From NCBI GenBank assembly GCA_964020975.1, contig OZ026621.1:98148005-98212004 (forward strand): a stretch of DNA of 64,000 nucleotides, given 5' to 3'. This document shows positions 1 to 12,645 of this stretch, one piece after another. Below the pieces are notes generated by a model, which was not told the origin of the DNA, made no database searches, and saw only the letters and a list, made by a program, of their open reading frames with translations. Origin of the DNA: Hermodice carunculata. Lineage: Eukaryota; Annelida; Polychaeta; Eunicida; Amphinomidae. Position numbers and translations under genes: made by a program. Position 1 is the stretch's first letter. Each line of letters starts with the position of its first letter.

Positions 1-576
1 AGCAGCACATTCACAAGCCTTGTCTGTCCGCCTTAATGCAAAACGGCACATTTTATTTTTTGAAATTCTGAGTCCACCCATCGCTGCCCACCCAAATTTG
101 CTATTGCACCTTACCAGCCTAACCTTAAATGTTTATAAAATGTGTAGTGTTTCATACAGGTGTATCTATATATACACTTTATTCAATGATTTTGGTCCTT
201 GACAACAGTTATGTGAGCAAAAATTGCAAAAATTTGTTGGACTTACTTTTAGGTCATCATGTTTTATGACCTATTTTGTTCACACCTCTGCCAAGCTGAA
301 GTATAGCCTTAATGAGAGGAAAGTAAGTACCACCAAAAGAAAAAAATGGTGATAGAACCTGGAAAGTTTTGAACTTAGAAAAGATTTTATTCAATGAAGA
401 ATAGTACATATGTCAAACTTGGAGTAGCCAATAAGTCAAGTTCTCGATGCATAAAACAAAAGAAGGTTTCATCACTGATAAAGTTGGGCTGAAGTCAGTT
501 GAGGTGGTGCCAGATGTACCCATTGACTGCTGACAGGTTGGTTATCTTTGACACACATCTTGTCTTTATCACAGTG
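1..576. other. No recognised feature
   Basis: AT-rich single-copy-looking sequence. The only open frame is a 60-codon one without recognisable motifs. I see no splice-bounded exon, repeat or hairpin. Probably intron or intergenic. Confidence 0.5.
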
Positions 577-782
577 TACAAACTGTCAATTCCTCTACAT
601 GTATTCTTATTTTCCCTTATTTCGCTGATGGCTCAAAACAGTGAAAATAAAACCACAGTGAAATAGTGCATTGTTTGAATAGGAATTATGTCCAAAACAG
701 TGAAATCAAAACTACAGTGAAATGTCAAAAATACAACAATAGTGAAAATTTATGCACATGAAACTAACGCAATTTATGGTAC
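577..782. mobile_element. MITE family M1, copy 1 (degenerate)
   Basis: About 205 bp matching copies at 24821-25028 and 57915-58085. Shared core phrases are 'TTATTTCGCTGATGGC', 'GGAATTATGTCCAAAACAG' and 'GAAATGTCAAAAATAC'. The left inverted end is badly eroded here and the right end reads GCAATTTATGGTA. It carries no coding potential. Better copies show CTGTAAATTG termini flanked by TA, so I infer a non-autonomous Tc1/mariner-type element. This copy is the oldest-looking of the three. Confidence 0.7.
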
Positions 783-1486
783 ATGTATACAGAAACAACA
801 GAAAAAGTAAGAAAGGCCAAACCCTGTGTGGCTGCGAAGTAGTAATTACCTTGATTGCAGGGCAAACAAGGCATTTAGAGATGTTTGGATAATATCTGGA
901 AGTTTACCAGAAAACAAAAATTTTATAACATCACAATAAACAAAGCAGTTGAGTCTTGAGGTGAATGTGTATAGGTTGTTCCCAATCGATTTAAAAGCTT
1001 ATTCAATTAGCTTTGTTTGCAGTCTTTTTTTAAATACACCAATGACATCCCAAGGGTACATGAACCTGGAAAAGGGGGGGGGGGGGGGGAGGTATCCAGA
1101 ATATAGCTCTCTCAGGACTGAATGAAATCAAAGCTGTTGCAGTGCCCTGACCAAAACTAGGTGCTGGTCAAATGTGGTCTGCTTCAATGTTTTTGAGCTA
1201 TTTCAACCATGATGACAAACCATTTGAACAACTGAGACCTATCAGAGTATAACATGGCTCAGGGCAACAATTTCCTTGTAATGGGTTGGTGACTTTGCCA
1301 ACTTCATTCCCAGGAAAGCTGTTGACTCAGTGTAAATTTAAGGGTGAAAGAGGTAAGCTACAGTTGATGCACAGGTTTAGGATGTCAAGATAAGCATTCA
1401 TAATATTGTTTTAATTGACAACCTGGTACCCCTGTCAATCATGATTGGACTGGTCCAGGTGACAGACTGGGGAAGTAAGTTTAGAG
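783..1486. other. No recognised feature; contains a G-run
   Basis: Plain AT-rich sequence. The one distinct item is a homopolymer of about 16 G at roughly 1074-1089. No exon or element was recognised. Confidence 0.5.
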
Positions 1487-1490
1487 TTAA

Positions 1491-3237
1491 GTTCAAGTTA
1501 GACACCAAAAACCTTTGCATGGCCGATTTTGAGATTTTAATGGTTTTTACAAGGTGAATGTCCAATCAGTTGTCAAAATTTCAAGCTTTTAACTAAAGTA
1601 CAAATATGAGAAAAACACCCAAACACACACAGGCATGTGGACATCTGAATGTCCATGTGTCATTCTTTTGGTTTTTTGGCAGCCAAACAGAACAATGCCA
1701 CCCATCAGTCATACTTAGCAGTCTGTCATGTGGCTACAAGTAGCAACAGCCCATGATAAAAGGAGAGTGGTATCACGGCGGCACCACGAAATCAGGCGGC
1801 ATGCCGAAAGTATGTATATGGACAAGGAAAAGATGCAAACATGCTAACATATCATAGCCTTATAGTGGTTTACTTTGTAGTTATCTTGTTTGTTTTATGT
1901 TTTAATAAAGGGAGACTTTAAATGTTCAGGAGGAGCGGGAATCGTCAGATGATGTCCCTTGAAAGGCCATGCCACGATGGATTACCCCAGTGGTCCTGCA
2001 CACCAAAGACAGGCGTGCCAAAAAAACTGGCACTTTAATCAACAATACCCATGTACATAATAATATTTTATCGAAACACAGGGTGAGGAAAAAAAGTACA
2101 AATAAACACTTCAAAATAAGCATAAACATGAACATAAGATAAAACACAAAATAGTGATACAAAATTCAGGTTGGAAAGAGAAATGAAACTCATTGAGAAA
2201 ATAACTACAAAATAATGACAAGCTAAGTAGTAAAGTGTACAGACAAGTTTAACAAACTAACTACATAAAGTGTACAGATAGGAATAAATACAATAAAACA
2301 ACTGTCCCTAAAAACGGGATGAAGAGGTAGGGGGGCGGAAGACCAAACCCGGCATCCGTCCACTGACCACGAGCGGCCGTAGGCTGCCCCACCGAAGCAA
2401 GGCAACACAACTTTTGTTGCCAGGCTTGAGGTCACGGGGCCCAAAGGGCCTCCTCCATGACGTCATGCTTTGAAACCAGACTGTTACTATCACCATTTGA
2501 CAGATCGCTGAATAACGTTTTCCGTACTTCAAAGACTCTTTTACTCATGTGATTGACCAATAATTGATTGACATCCTCCCCAAATGTCAAGGGATGATGT
2601 TTACTACGTTTTATGCAAATATCAGCTCATCTTGAGCAAACTGTATTGTTTCAGAGGCAAATGATCAACATCAAAGGCCTTTGAAGCTTGTTTTCTCAGA
2701 AAGGATATCAGGACAAAAACCCCACCTAAGAGTGGTTATTCCAAGAAAACGGCTGGGCGAAAATTAATCAGGTTAACGGCTTTTTATACTGGAATGTCTG
2801 AACTGCAAAAACAATTCAGCCATTTTCAAAATTTTGCTTCGTTCTTTTTTTATGAAATGAAGAAAATGAGCATCCTGGAAATCAAAGGGAAAATTGAAAC
2901 ATCAAACTTTGAGGATGTATAACAGAAAAACTAAACCAAACATAAAATATGCCAGGATCGTTTTTTTGTTGCCAATGTGTCAGAATTAAGGTGCAAGTGT
3001 AATTATGATTTTATCACAAATAATTAGTGACTTATATCGACATTTATAGGGTAGATGCTCTGCGGTTGACTTTCAATTCTTTATTCAACAATTAACATCG
3101 CAGATACCCAAAGATGGGACATATAAATTCTTTGGAGTATGATGATTACACATATATATGATTTGTTATCCTAAAGCAAATACATTTTGAGCTAGGATTG
3201 ATTAAAGTGGTGTTTATTTTTGGTGTCTTACCTGTCC
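1491..3237. mobile_element. TTAA-flanked DNA transposon T2, copy 1 (non-autonomous)
   Basis: A 1.75-kb element closely related over its whole length to 12646-14429. TTAA sits on both sides (1487-1490 and 3238-3241). The right end reads GGTGTCTTACCTGTCC; the left end is a diverged inverted match (GTTCAAGTTAGACACC, 12 of 16). The interior holds only short ORFs with no transposase motif, so it is non-autonomous. TTAA target duplications are known for piggyBac and Kolobok superfamilies; termini starting GG rather than CCC make Kolobok-like the better guess, but this is inference. Copy 1 lacks the 73-bp palindromic insert present in copy 2. Confidence 0.75.
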
Positions 3238-3241
3238 TTAA

Positions 3242-4567
3242 CCCTTCTCAGACTTGGGGGACCTGGAATGTGTAAGACTAACTGTGCTATCAAGGATCAT
3301 CTGACATACAGTACTGACACAGTCCACTCAGCTAACAGCTGGCTGTCTTTGGTCTATCTTTGGCCCGGACCTTATCTCTACTTCATGCAAGTATTTCTCC
3401 TTTCATACCATGGGGAAAAAAAACAAATGGTTTTTGCACCAAGATGATCCAGGAAGGACATTAGGTGTGCGAGGAATGCTGGACTGGTGTGTGGTGGATA
3501 GTCATGTGTACTGCGTTCGGGTATTGCTGATTTGTACATGTGTATTGAGTGTGGATACACGATAGAAGTAGATATGCGTAGATATGCAGCTACCACTGAC
3601 CGCTCTGCTGCCAGTTTGCATCAAAATCTCTCCGGCTGATAATTGATACCAGAAGGAACTGACCACAACTTATCACTTGTGATCTGTACTGCCCCAACCA
3701 GTGCAGGTCTCAACCTTACAGTCTTGTGTCAGCTGTGTGTGTTGATTCTATGAGCGCCTGGTGCTCCATGCCATAAGACAGAATGGATGTGAATGTGGTC
3801 CAGGATATTATAGGCCCACTCACTCAAATTATTCCAGGATTACACAGCACATATTTCCCCAGCTAAAATTATGGTTGGGACGTGAACGAAGGTTCCCCAT
3901 TTAGGATATTTACGTCAATGAGTTCCCAAGTGAACCAGGATTACTGGGAGTGTACATATGTGTTATTGGATTTTAGTTTGACAGAAGCGTCACAGTAATT
4001 GGGCAGTAAATGCGGCTATGAGGGATTATGTCAGGAACGAGAGGTAAAATATTTATACAATATTAGATGAGAAAACATACCCAGTGACCAGTCGTTGTTG
4101 TAGAAATGTCTGTGGACAAAAAATCAGAATTGTGTAAGGGAGAGGCCTGAGGACATTGTAAAGCAGGAAAAGACAGAGGGCTGAACCCAGGCAGTGTTTT
4201 ACATTTGGTGGAAAACCACACTCCTTGTTCATTTTTGGAAAAAGTACCTTGGAATTACATTTAACCGGGTAAGCTTGAAATACTGTCAGAAACAACTGGA
4301 CTATTATTGATTGAGTCTTTATACATAAGGTAGCCCAGCCATGTTTTATCTTAAAAGATAAGTTAAATCACAAGTTGAATGTGTTTGGATGCAAAATGTA
4401 TTGATAAGGTAAGGTTCAGTGTGCACCCATGTAGGAGTTAATACAGTGTCTACCTTGTGCCTATTGGCCGTGTTGGCCGGGTCACTCACTCACTGACTGT
4501 CCATCATGTACCACTACATGTTATGCAACTGCAAAACTTACACCAAATATACATTAGGCCAATGGTC
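3242..4567. other. No recognised feature
   Basis: Low-complexity-free, AT-rich DNA with only short ORFs. No inverted ends, tandem array or plausible exon was found. Confidence 0.5.
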
Positions 4568-4855
4568 AAATTTTGTAATAGTTTGTGTGACCTTGACTTA
4601 TTTTTCAAGGTCATTAAGCACCTAAGAACAGGACACTTCAAGTTCAATATACTGACAAAGAATAAGGAGAAAAATACCAAATGTACCGCAAATGTGTATT
4701 TATGTAGAAGTTTGATGTTGCATCAGATGGATGCATGACCTTGACTCATTTCTCAGGGTAATGCAGGGAATGCATTTCAGGAAATGAAGTTTAGGTAACA
4801 GCCATCAGATTATATGTGAGGACAGCATCAGGCCAATGAGCCCCTTGCTCATGGT
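4568..4855 (+). mobile_element. Rolling-circle-like repeat HLE-A, 3' fragment
   Basis: Matches the distal part of 28171-29050: 'GTGTGACCTTGACTTATTTT', 'CAAGGTCATTAAGCACCTAA', 'GATAATACC...ATGTACC.CAAATG' and a decayed end 'CAGCATCAGGCCAATGAG' in place of the usual tail with the GGCCCATGGGCC hairpin. The head is absent. The copy is strongly diverged and non-coding. Confidence 0.6.
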
Positions 4856-6589
4856 ATTTATATCTGCTATGAGATATGGCCTCACTTGACATGCCTTGAT
4901 CTGATCATGCCAAGGGGAGGACTAAGAGACAGCTTTCACTGCACAGTGGTCCACCAAGTGAGGGGAAAGGGGTTTTCCATACTGGGCATTTTTATTTGTT
5001 GCACTTACACACTGGAATCCCTTTTAATTTCCATTTCCATATTCTGTACCAACCATTATTTGTACATTTTCTTATTTTCTCTTCCCTGTACTAGGTAAAA
5101 TTATTATTTGCCTCCCCCCCCCCCCCCCCAGTAAGGCTCAGTCAGGAGCTGGGTCAGAGTGACAGCTATGACACAAGCTGACTCACACCAAATTTATTAG
5201 CAAAATATTTATGACATCTGATTTTTACATTTCAGGTTGTTAATATATAATTTATTGTTTCTGTTAATGAGGTTGATGGGAAATGGATGACTATCTGTTA
5301 CACTTGTTTTTAAACTGTGGACAACATTTCTACTTATGTACTGTTTCTGTGTTTGCACTTGGAGTGTTTGCAGACTGTCTTAATAATTCACCATAGGATG
5401 AGTTCCCAAATTTGCATATAAATGTTTAAAAAGAATTCCTCAAAGAATTCATCAGTGGCAAAAAATATGCAGCTCTAGTCATTTATCGTATGAGAAGATA
5501 TGAAATTTGAATGCCAAGTGCAAAGTTGATATGTGTGCCATTAACTGCGTGAAAGCTATAATGACAGAGCTAGGCCTTCAGGCTGAATTCTGCCTGACTC
5601 ACAGTTGTACTATTTGTTAGACTTTAAAGTACACTGTGTGCTTAGCCTGCTTAAAAAAAAAAGATATTGTGTGATAGTCTGCAGTGAGGTGCCATTGGAG
5701 GACCCCAATCCTTGGGTCCACACAGCTTATGAAAGGAGCCCAGTCCCAGTTACATCATGTCTGTGGACATCCATGGCAGACATTAGTATGCTTAGGGTCT
5801 CACACACAGCAGGCAAGTGAAATAGAAATATTCCAAATTTATATGGGTCAGTATGTGTACTTTGTAGGTGTTCAACACAGGTGGGCATCTGTTTGGGAGG
5901 TTGTGCAAAGTAATTACCAGATGTGCAGGTAATCCACGTCCGATCAGTTTTTAGTTTTTCGTATTTTGATTCTTTGGATTTGGAACTTATTAATTGAGGT
6001 TGAAGTGTCTCCTTTGACCATTCATGTGCCATGAAGTTGGCTCTTGGTTTGGTGGGACATAATGGTCCCTTGCCAGTCTTCATGGCCTATCACCCGGATT
6101 CTCACTGGGGTGACCTCTAGTGGCAATGGTATGCCAAATTTATCAGGCAATTCCCTCTCACAGTGGATTCATGCCATTAAACATTGTTAGATAAATAAGT
6201 GATGTTTGGGGAGGTTCATTGATGGTTAATGGTTCTCTATGCTGGTTATTGAGAAGAGGTCACAAGGCTTTCACTGGTAACAGTTTTGATTTGATCCAAT
6301 GGCAGGATGAGTGACAGTAAGTGAACACAGAGCAGACATGTTAGCATGCTGGATTGAAAGGTCAATGTGCAAATCCTATGTTTGCTTAAGCAGGGATGTG
6401 GAATTTCAGTTTTTAATTGGAATTCAGATTTTTTACAAATTTTAGTAACCTGTTTCCTTGTTAATATCCTACAATTTCAGACTTGATAACTGTGTTCAGG
6501 CCTTTGGATGCTACATACTCATGTTCCTGATGGGTACTGCAGGTTCACAGCATGTGACTGGCAACTGAAGCCATGACTTGAAGCTTCAG
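4856..6589. other. No recognised feature; contains a C-run
   Basis: Mostly plain AT-rich sequence with a run of about 20 C at 5107-5129. Overlapping short ORFs at 5605-6083 lie on both strands without motifs or splice sites, and I do not treat them as genes. Confidence 0.5.
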
Positions 6590-6593
6590 TTAA

Positions 6594-6806
6594 CCCTTAA
6601 AGTGCTGGTCACGACTGTAGTCATCATGAGATGAATCGTACATAAAAACTAATTTTATATTGAAATTTTACATGAAATGAGCATTCATTCAAGTACCAGC
6701 AACCCTAGTCTTAATTTAGTTTCAGAAATCATGACCCCAGTCAACAGCTTGCCTCGGCACACTCTGGCAAGCTGTTGACTCAATCTCAAAATCAGCACTT
6801 TAAGGG
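6594..6806. mobile_element. piggyBac-like MITE
   Basis: A 213-bp element with inverted ends CCCTTAAAGTGCTGGT and ATCAGCACTTTAAGGG, one mismatch over 16 bp, flanked by TTAA at 6590-6593 and 6807-6810. TTAA duplication plus termini beginning CCC are the piggyBac hallmark. Inside, 6740-6779 forms a perfect 14-bp stem (GTCAACAGCTTGCC) with a 12-nt loop. No coding capacity. Confidence 0.8.
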
Positions 6807-6810
6807 TTAA

Positions 6811-9033
6811 GAGGACACTCAACTCTGTCCCCATGCAGAAAGACATGAGACCATTTGATAATGACATGTTTTGGTTTGGTTTTGGTTGTAATTGGTAATA
6901 TTAAATACAAAAAATATATTGTAGTGCAAGATTATGATGCTCTGATGAGTCCTGTCAATTTTGAGTTACCTTCAAGGCAGACCAAGTTACATGTAGTAGA
7001 GAAGACATAACACGGACCTTGTGTCGCCTGCAGAGGGAAAATTTTGAGTCGTTTCTCTAGAATCAACAGTACAAAAGAAAAGAAATATGTAGGCAGTTGG
7101 GACAGGGGATGTCAGTGTGACCAGGCTGGTTAACATGATAAGTCCTGCAATTTGTATGCATCTATTTGTCTCATTGTGGAAAGCACAGCCTGATGTTTGA
7201 CATCACTGAGTGATCGAGATGGACGACTAGATGATGTGGGCATTTACCATGTGAAACAGACCATAATGTCAGGAATTACTTGTTAACCTTTTCCTATGTT
7301 GACAAATAAGTGAGCCAAAAGTTTAGGACTAGCATGGATGCAGTTGGTAAGACGGGCAGTTAGCATGGCCTTTGACCTTTTTTCAAAAACCGTTGCATGG
7401 AATGCTTTGATTTTGCACATGGGTGTTGGCCTGGTAGTCCTCAACTAAGTTGTCAAAGAGATGCTGATGCAATAATTGTTCTATTTTTTTCTGAATATTA
7501 TCTTGATTATATTTTTTTCTGGAGAACTACTTGGCTAATAGTCTTGCAGTTAATATAGTGTGATATGAATACCTCCTGTTACTTTGATATTGCAAACAGG
7601 GTCACCTGGGGTCATGTAGTTCACATTTTGACCACTGGGTGGTGTTTCAATCATTGCTGGTGGGGGGGGGGTTGTGTGTTTAGGCTATTTTTGACTTCTG
7701 CCTTCTGCTTCTGAATGGCAGACCAGAATTGTTTGAAATTTTATCAGAATATAATTTGACTTGAGGTGAAAACTAATGAGGATATGTTAAATTTTGATCA
7801 AGGTATGGGATATGAAGCTTTGGGACCAGATGTCCATGAGTGCTAGTAGCGTACAAGTGTAAAGCAGCAATACACTGCCACATATATTGCAATATTGTCT
7901 TTCCTCCATCAGTATTTTGCCTTTGGGGAGATAGCTGCCTTGGCACTATATCCCCCCTTAGTAACCCAGAGTGGTCACTAATTCACCTGACATGCCAGAG
8001 ATTTTCTAAACGTCACGGCAACACGTCCATCTGGACGGTTGGACTGGTAGTTCTGTCACGCATAGATTCGTGACCCTCCTATGACGTTGACCTAACTTAC
8101 GTCAACAACGTTATCCCCTGCTATATAAGCAGCATACAGTATTTCCTGAAGGCCTCTTATGAGATTCTTTCGAATTGAAACCGGTCAGGCTTTTTCCACA
8201 GCTTTTAGTTTCCACGCCACTGGCTTTGCTGAGTCTTACACTAACATTGTGATAAGCTTTTGCACATGTGTGTTTGTCAAGTATAACCTTCATCAACGTT
8301 GTCAATGAGATGATGATGCATTTTATATATTCTTTAACAGGGGATGCGTATATAGTATTTGGTAATTCTTCCTAATTGCTATTATCATTTTGTTTTATTT
8401 TAATTTAATCTAATTTAATTTTTTTTTCTAACTCTGAAAATGTGGCATATTGGTTTATATCTTGGTCATGGTGGATCCCAGGCTCATTGTTACTTTAAAA
8501 CATAAAGAGGAAAGTACCCTATGGGGTTTCTTTTGGAGCAGTTAATTTTGACCTTGAGTGACCTTGAAAGGTCAACTGACTTGCTTAGTAATATCAAACT
8601 TTTTTTATGCTAGCTATTGGTAAGTGCTGATACAGTACATGAATATAGCAGTAAAATCTGCATTTGCAGAAGAGGCAGATTCCAGTCAGCAGAACACAGG
8701 ATCATCATGATCTTCTTGTTAAGGCTGGCTTTTTAAAATGGAAATAGTTTCAACTTGATTGACATCAGAGACAAAGTTTCCAGAAGTGCCACATATAGAG
8801 GGTACGCTCAGGTCATGAAAAGGAAGCTTGCATTATCAATGGAATGCAAGTTTTCTGATCCCAGTATAACCCTGATAATGTCCTGTACAGATAAGAAACA
8901 TTGCTACACTGATTACCCCCTGTCACCAATACATGTACATATGAACATGGTGTCTACATGGTGGACATATTTACATATTAGTGTCAACATGTTTATATTG
9001 TCACCCATCCTGGTGTGGTCCTGTTTGCTGCAG
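6811..9033. other. No recognised feature
   Basis: Plain sequence with scattered short ORFs, a G-run near 7663 and T-rich stretches near 8400. I see no repeat family, inverted ends or exon before 9034. Confidence 0.45.
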
Positions 9034-9087
9034 ATGAGGCAGAGAGCATGTGGAAGACATACTCTCAGCCCAGAGCAGTGTGCAGCT
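9034..9087 (+). CDS. Candidate internal exon, product unknown
   Basis: A 54-bp segment between a strong acceptor (pyrimidine-rich tract ending GTTTGCTGCAG) and a strong donor (GTAAGT at 9088). Two of the three frames are open. One reads MRQRACGRHTLSPEQCAA, the other includes EAESMWKTYSQPRAVCS. The length is divisible by three, so it could be skipped without changing frame. I do not recognise either peptide. The segment lies on the same strand as the RAPGEF exon 37.5 kb downstream and might be an upstream exon of that gene, but nothing in the sequence proves it. Splice-like pairs this good can arise by chance in 64 kb. Confidence 0.25.
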
Positions 9088-9166
9088 GTAAGTGTGGCCC
9101 ATAAATATTATCCTTAAATCTTGTGCCTATTCAGTACATACCATTGCCATTCATAGAGAGTGGGGT

Positions 9167-10640
9167 TCTTAGGTCTGCTGACCTAAGGTCGCAGAGCTCA
9201 TGGCATTGCTCATGTCTGTCCAACATTCTTTTCATCCGTACGTCCATAAACTTTTTGGTTAGGAACGTGATAACTTTGAAAGTTTTGATGTTAGCCCAAT
9301 ATAACTTTCAGACCTTATAGGGTGTATTGAAATCTAGATACCTTTTGATATTGGCAGCGCCACCTACAATATTATGTAATACAGAGGTTAAAATGTGAAA
9401 ATCTTATGAACACTCTAGCATCTGTAATTTTGGGCGGACCTTCACAGAATTTGATGGGATTGTGAGGAAGATCAAAGTCTAAGTTACTGATGATACTAGG
9501 GGTGCCACCTATAATTTCACAAATTATGAGCTAAAATGTGTTATGACAGATTTGGTCAAGTGGATATGTGCGTTTCCCATTTCAGCTGGGCGACTGGTGC
9601 CAAAGGTTGCAGGTTCGAGTCCCACTCATTACGAACATAAAATATATATTTTCGGCATTTCCTTAACGCTGGTGGATTTAAGTCCCCCATTCTGGAAATA
9701 AATGCCGACTCAGTAAATATACTGCATCACCGTGTTGATATGGCACGCGCACATAACTATATTGAACCATTCTTTTTAGGAATGGGGATTGGGTCGAGTG
9801 GATATGTGCATTTCCTATTTCAGCTAGGCGACTGGTGCCAAAGGTTGCAGGTTTGAGTCCCGCTCGTTCCGAACATAAAATATATACGTATATTTTCAAC
9901 ATTTCCTTAATGCTGGTGGATTTAAGTCCCCAATTCTGGAAATAAATGCTGACTCAGTAAATATACTGCATCACTGTGTTGATATGGCACTTGCACATAA
10001 CTACCTCCATTGAACCATTCTTTTTAGGAATGGGGATTTGGTCAAGTGGATATGTGCGTTTCCCATGTCAGCTAGGCGACTGGTGCCAAAGGGTGCATGT
10101 TCGAGTCCCGCTCCTTCTGAACATAAAATATATAAAATTCCATATTTAGAAGAGTAATTGGATCAGACTTGCCAAATTTATAGGATGTATAGACAATGCC
10201 CAATGGTAGAATGTTATGTAACATCAGTGACTTTGACGTATTTTTGTGAGGTCACCATGCCTGTCAATTTAAAAAAGGTGATTTTGTTATGGCAGGGTGT
10301 AGCTTGGACATCAATGGCAAAGAAAATTGAGACTGCAGATAAAATTGCACTTGGGTACATTGCACATAAAACTCTACTTGGAGACCAACTCTTTTGGTCA
10401 CCGTGACCCAGTTATTATGGAGTTTGTCCATAGTTTTCAAGTCAACCAAATATAAAGTTCAGGACTTTAAAATTTAGTTTATGAAAATCTAGATCCCTTT
10501 AATATTGGAGGCGCTATCTACAACATTATGCAAAATAGGAGTCAAAATGAGGTGGGATTGTGGAGGGGGTCAAAATATAACTTGCTATTTATACTAGTGG
10601 CATCACCTAAAAATATCTGTAGTTTTAAACGTTAAAATGA
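9167..10640 (+). mobile_element. HLE-A repeat, interrupted by tRNA-like tandem units
   Basis: The head is the imperfect palindrome GTCTGCTGACCTAAGGTCGCAGAGC, given here as GTCTGCTGACC then TAA then GGTCGCAGAGC. Next come 'CGTCCATAAACTTTTTGG' and the conserved body ('GATAACTTTGAAAG', 'CCAATATAACTTTCAG', 'GGCGCCACCTA'-type blocks). The body resumes at about 10131 ('AAATTCCATATTTAGAAG') after the inserted tRNA-like array. The distal tail hairpin is missing; the copy fades out near 10640. The right-hand part repeats the 'CTAGATCCCTTTRATATTGG' block, showing internal tandem duplication. Confidence 0.7.
9549..10130 (+). repeat. tRNA-derived repeat, about 2.4 tandem units of 238-248 bp
   Basis: Three near-identical tRNA-like heads start at 9549, 9787 and 10035. 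Each holds a D-arm-like GGTCAAGTGGATATGTG and a B-box-like GGTTCGAGTCCC about 60 nt later, the layout of a pol III internal promoter. The spacer between heads ('GGTGGATTTAAGTCCC', 'GGAAATAAATGC', 'ATGGCACGCGCACATAAC') repeats twice. I could not fold a clean acceptor stem, so these look like tRNA-derived (SINE-like) units rather than working tRNA genes. The array interrupts the HLE-A copy between 'AAATGTGTT' and 'ATATAAAATTCC', contiguous in other HLE-A copies. Confidence 0.7.
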
Positions 10641-11016
10641 ATATTTTTTCGGTTATGATTAAGAAAACTCACCTCATAGGTTTAAACATATGTATCTATA
10701 CAGGATTGTCCAACATTACTTCTAGATGACTAATAACATGGGTTGTCGAGCTGAATATGACAAAGGTGAAATAGCAAAATCTCACCTTATCAATCTGATT
10801 AATTTCTGCTACAGATGAACATGTCCCTGTTTTCATGTATGACATTGCGTAATGAAAGTTGAACATTTCCTATTTTCATATCTGACCCGGATTATTCCGA
10901 AATCAAAGTTTGTTGAAGAATACCTTAGTTTTGAAACAACTTTGCTCGAAAAACAACCTGTATTTATCTTTGAAAAAGTAATAAAGGAAGGAAAATTTGT
11001 TATTTTAGGGAGCATA

Positions 11017-11018
<2 letters not shown>
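10641..11018. other. No gene; short dispersed repeat only
   Basis: AT-rich. The stretch 10680-10745 ('TTTAAACATATGTAT' onward) resembles 25594-25660, so it may be a fragment of an unnamed repeat. No exon recognised. Confidence 0.4.
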
Positions 11019-11101
<83 letters not shown>

Positions 11102-11108
11102 TCGTTCT
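11019..11108. repeat. Microsatellite (CTTT)n
   Basis: About 22 nearly perfect CTTT units. The open frames across it (runs of FLSF or KERK) are repeat translations, not proteins. Confidence 0.98.
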
Positions 11109-11129
11109 TGCGCTCGTTTAACTACTAAC

Positions 11130-11142
11130 CTATCTATCTATG

Positions 11143-11217
<75 letters not shown>

Positions 11218-11218
11218 T
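11130..11218. repeat. Microsatellite (CTAT)n
   Basis: About 22 CTAT units with one TGTA interruption near the start, only some 20 bp after the (CTTT)n tract. The two tetranucleotide arrays form a compound microsatellite. Confidence 0.98.
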
Positions 11219-12641
11219 CTTTTATCATTGGCCATAGTGTTTACACGTTGGTTGCAAAACACACAATACGATTTGGTTCCTAAAGGAATATGATTCAGAT
11301 GACCGGGTTACCCAGTTGGAATGGATATATTTAAACTAAACTGTATAGACTGATCGCAATGTGCAAATGTCATCATTCAAAGTTACACGGCAAACGTTGT
11401 ATGATGAGGTCATGGGCACGAATTTACACAATTTTCAGTCCTTTGCAGGACAGGAATTCTTCTTATCCATTGTTTTCCCAGTTTTTATTTGTTGGCAAAG
11501 GATAAAATATACGTTGTTTGCCGCAGGAATAAGTTGAAAAGCACACAGCCAAATAACAAATTAAACTTCTCATGGCTACATGTGTAATTTCATAGTCGAC
11601 ACAGGTATCGCCGAAACAGCTCGCATACTACAAATAAGTCCACAATGCACTGCGCGTCAAAAAATTTGGCGCATGCGCTGTTTCGCGAGCATAAGATCTA
11701 TTGAAGACTTACAACTTTGAAATGAAGGTGTAGGTGTGATATAGCCACGGTACGAGCAGAGCTTCAGGCCCATGGGCCTTTTGTTTATTATGAGATTTGA
11801 CAGTCCTGGTGTGATGTGACATATGGACTGCAAGGCTAGGTGCTAACCATACATTGGCTCCTTTCGGAGTATAACACAATATGTGTAATAAATTTCTTCT
11901 GTTACACAAGTCCAGCTTTAGATATTTACCATAAGTGCAAGGAAACATATGGAAATTTTGTGCAGAAAAAATGTGGTCTTTTATTGAAAGATTAAGAATT
12001 TGAGAAAAAAAATTCAAGACATGCACATATGTGCACACATCTGTCAATAAATTATGTGCATGACAGGAAATATACCAGAATGTTGACATTACTAATGAAA
12101 TAAAAGATCACAGAGTGTGGCACAGATTCCATTGCTTGTGAACATACCTGGATACAGGTAAGCATTGTTTAGGTGCCAGGAGCATATAGTCTGTATGGTG
12201 GTAGAGCTATGACAACTATGCCAAGTGTCTACCAGGCTTGAAGACTGTCATCTTCTGGCATCATACCTGGGAACATGTGTTACTGTACACATGCTTGATC
12301 ACCCTAGACCTGTATATTTCTTCAAGGAAAGGTGTTGTGCCATTCATCCAATTGCATGTCTGGCTCCAGTTTTAAAGCATGCTGAAATGTTCAGTGTTTA
12401 TCTGATGGGATGGACAGATTATTTCAATTCTGTTGTGGTAATTTATGTCATTTCCATGCTCAATGTGTCACAAGTATTGTATATCTAAACCCATCGATTA
12501 TTTTTTTTAATTTTTTTTTTTTTGGAAATGCTGTTGACATGCAGAGGTTTATTTTAACACTGGTAAAGTAGCTCCAGTCTAAGTTGCCACCACACAAAGT
12601 GCCACTTGCAATATTACATTGTGCAAGTGCATGCAAATATA
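11219..12641. other. No gene; one HLE-A tail inside
   Basis: Apart from the solo HLE-A tail at 11721-11785, I see only plain sequence and unremarkable ORFs, the longest being 126 codons at 11709-12089 on the minus strand, which overlaps the tail and has no motif. Confidence 0.45.
11721..11785 (+). mobile_element. Solo HLE-A tail
   Basis: A 65-bp match to 19485-19548: 'GGTGTAGGTG', 'ATATAGCCAC', 'CAGAGC', then the AGGCCCATGGGCCT hairpin and 'TTTTGTT'. Only the 3' terminus is present, with no head in the kilobase upstream. Confidence 0.65.
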
Positions 12642-12645
12642 TTAA

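Noticed and set aside
8040-8110. TGACGT...ACGTCA inverted pair as a regulatory palindrome
   Set aside because: Only six paired bases with a spacer, no promoter context, expected by chance at this scale.
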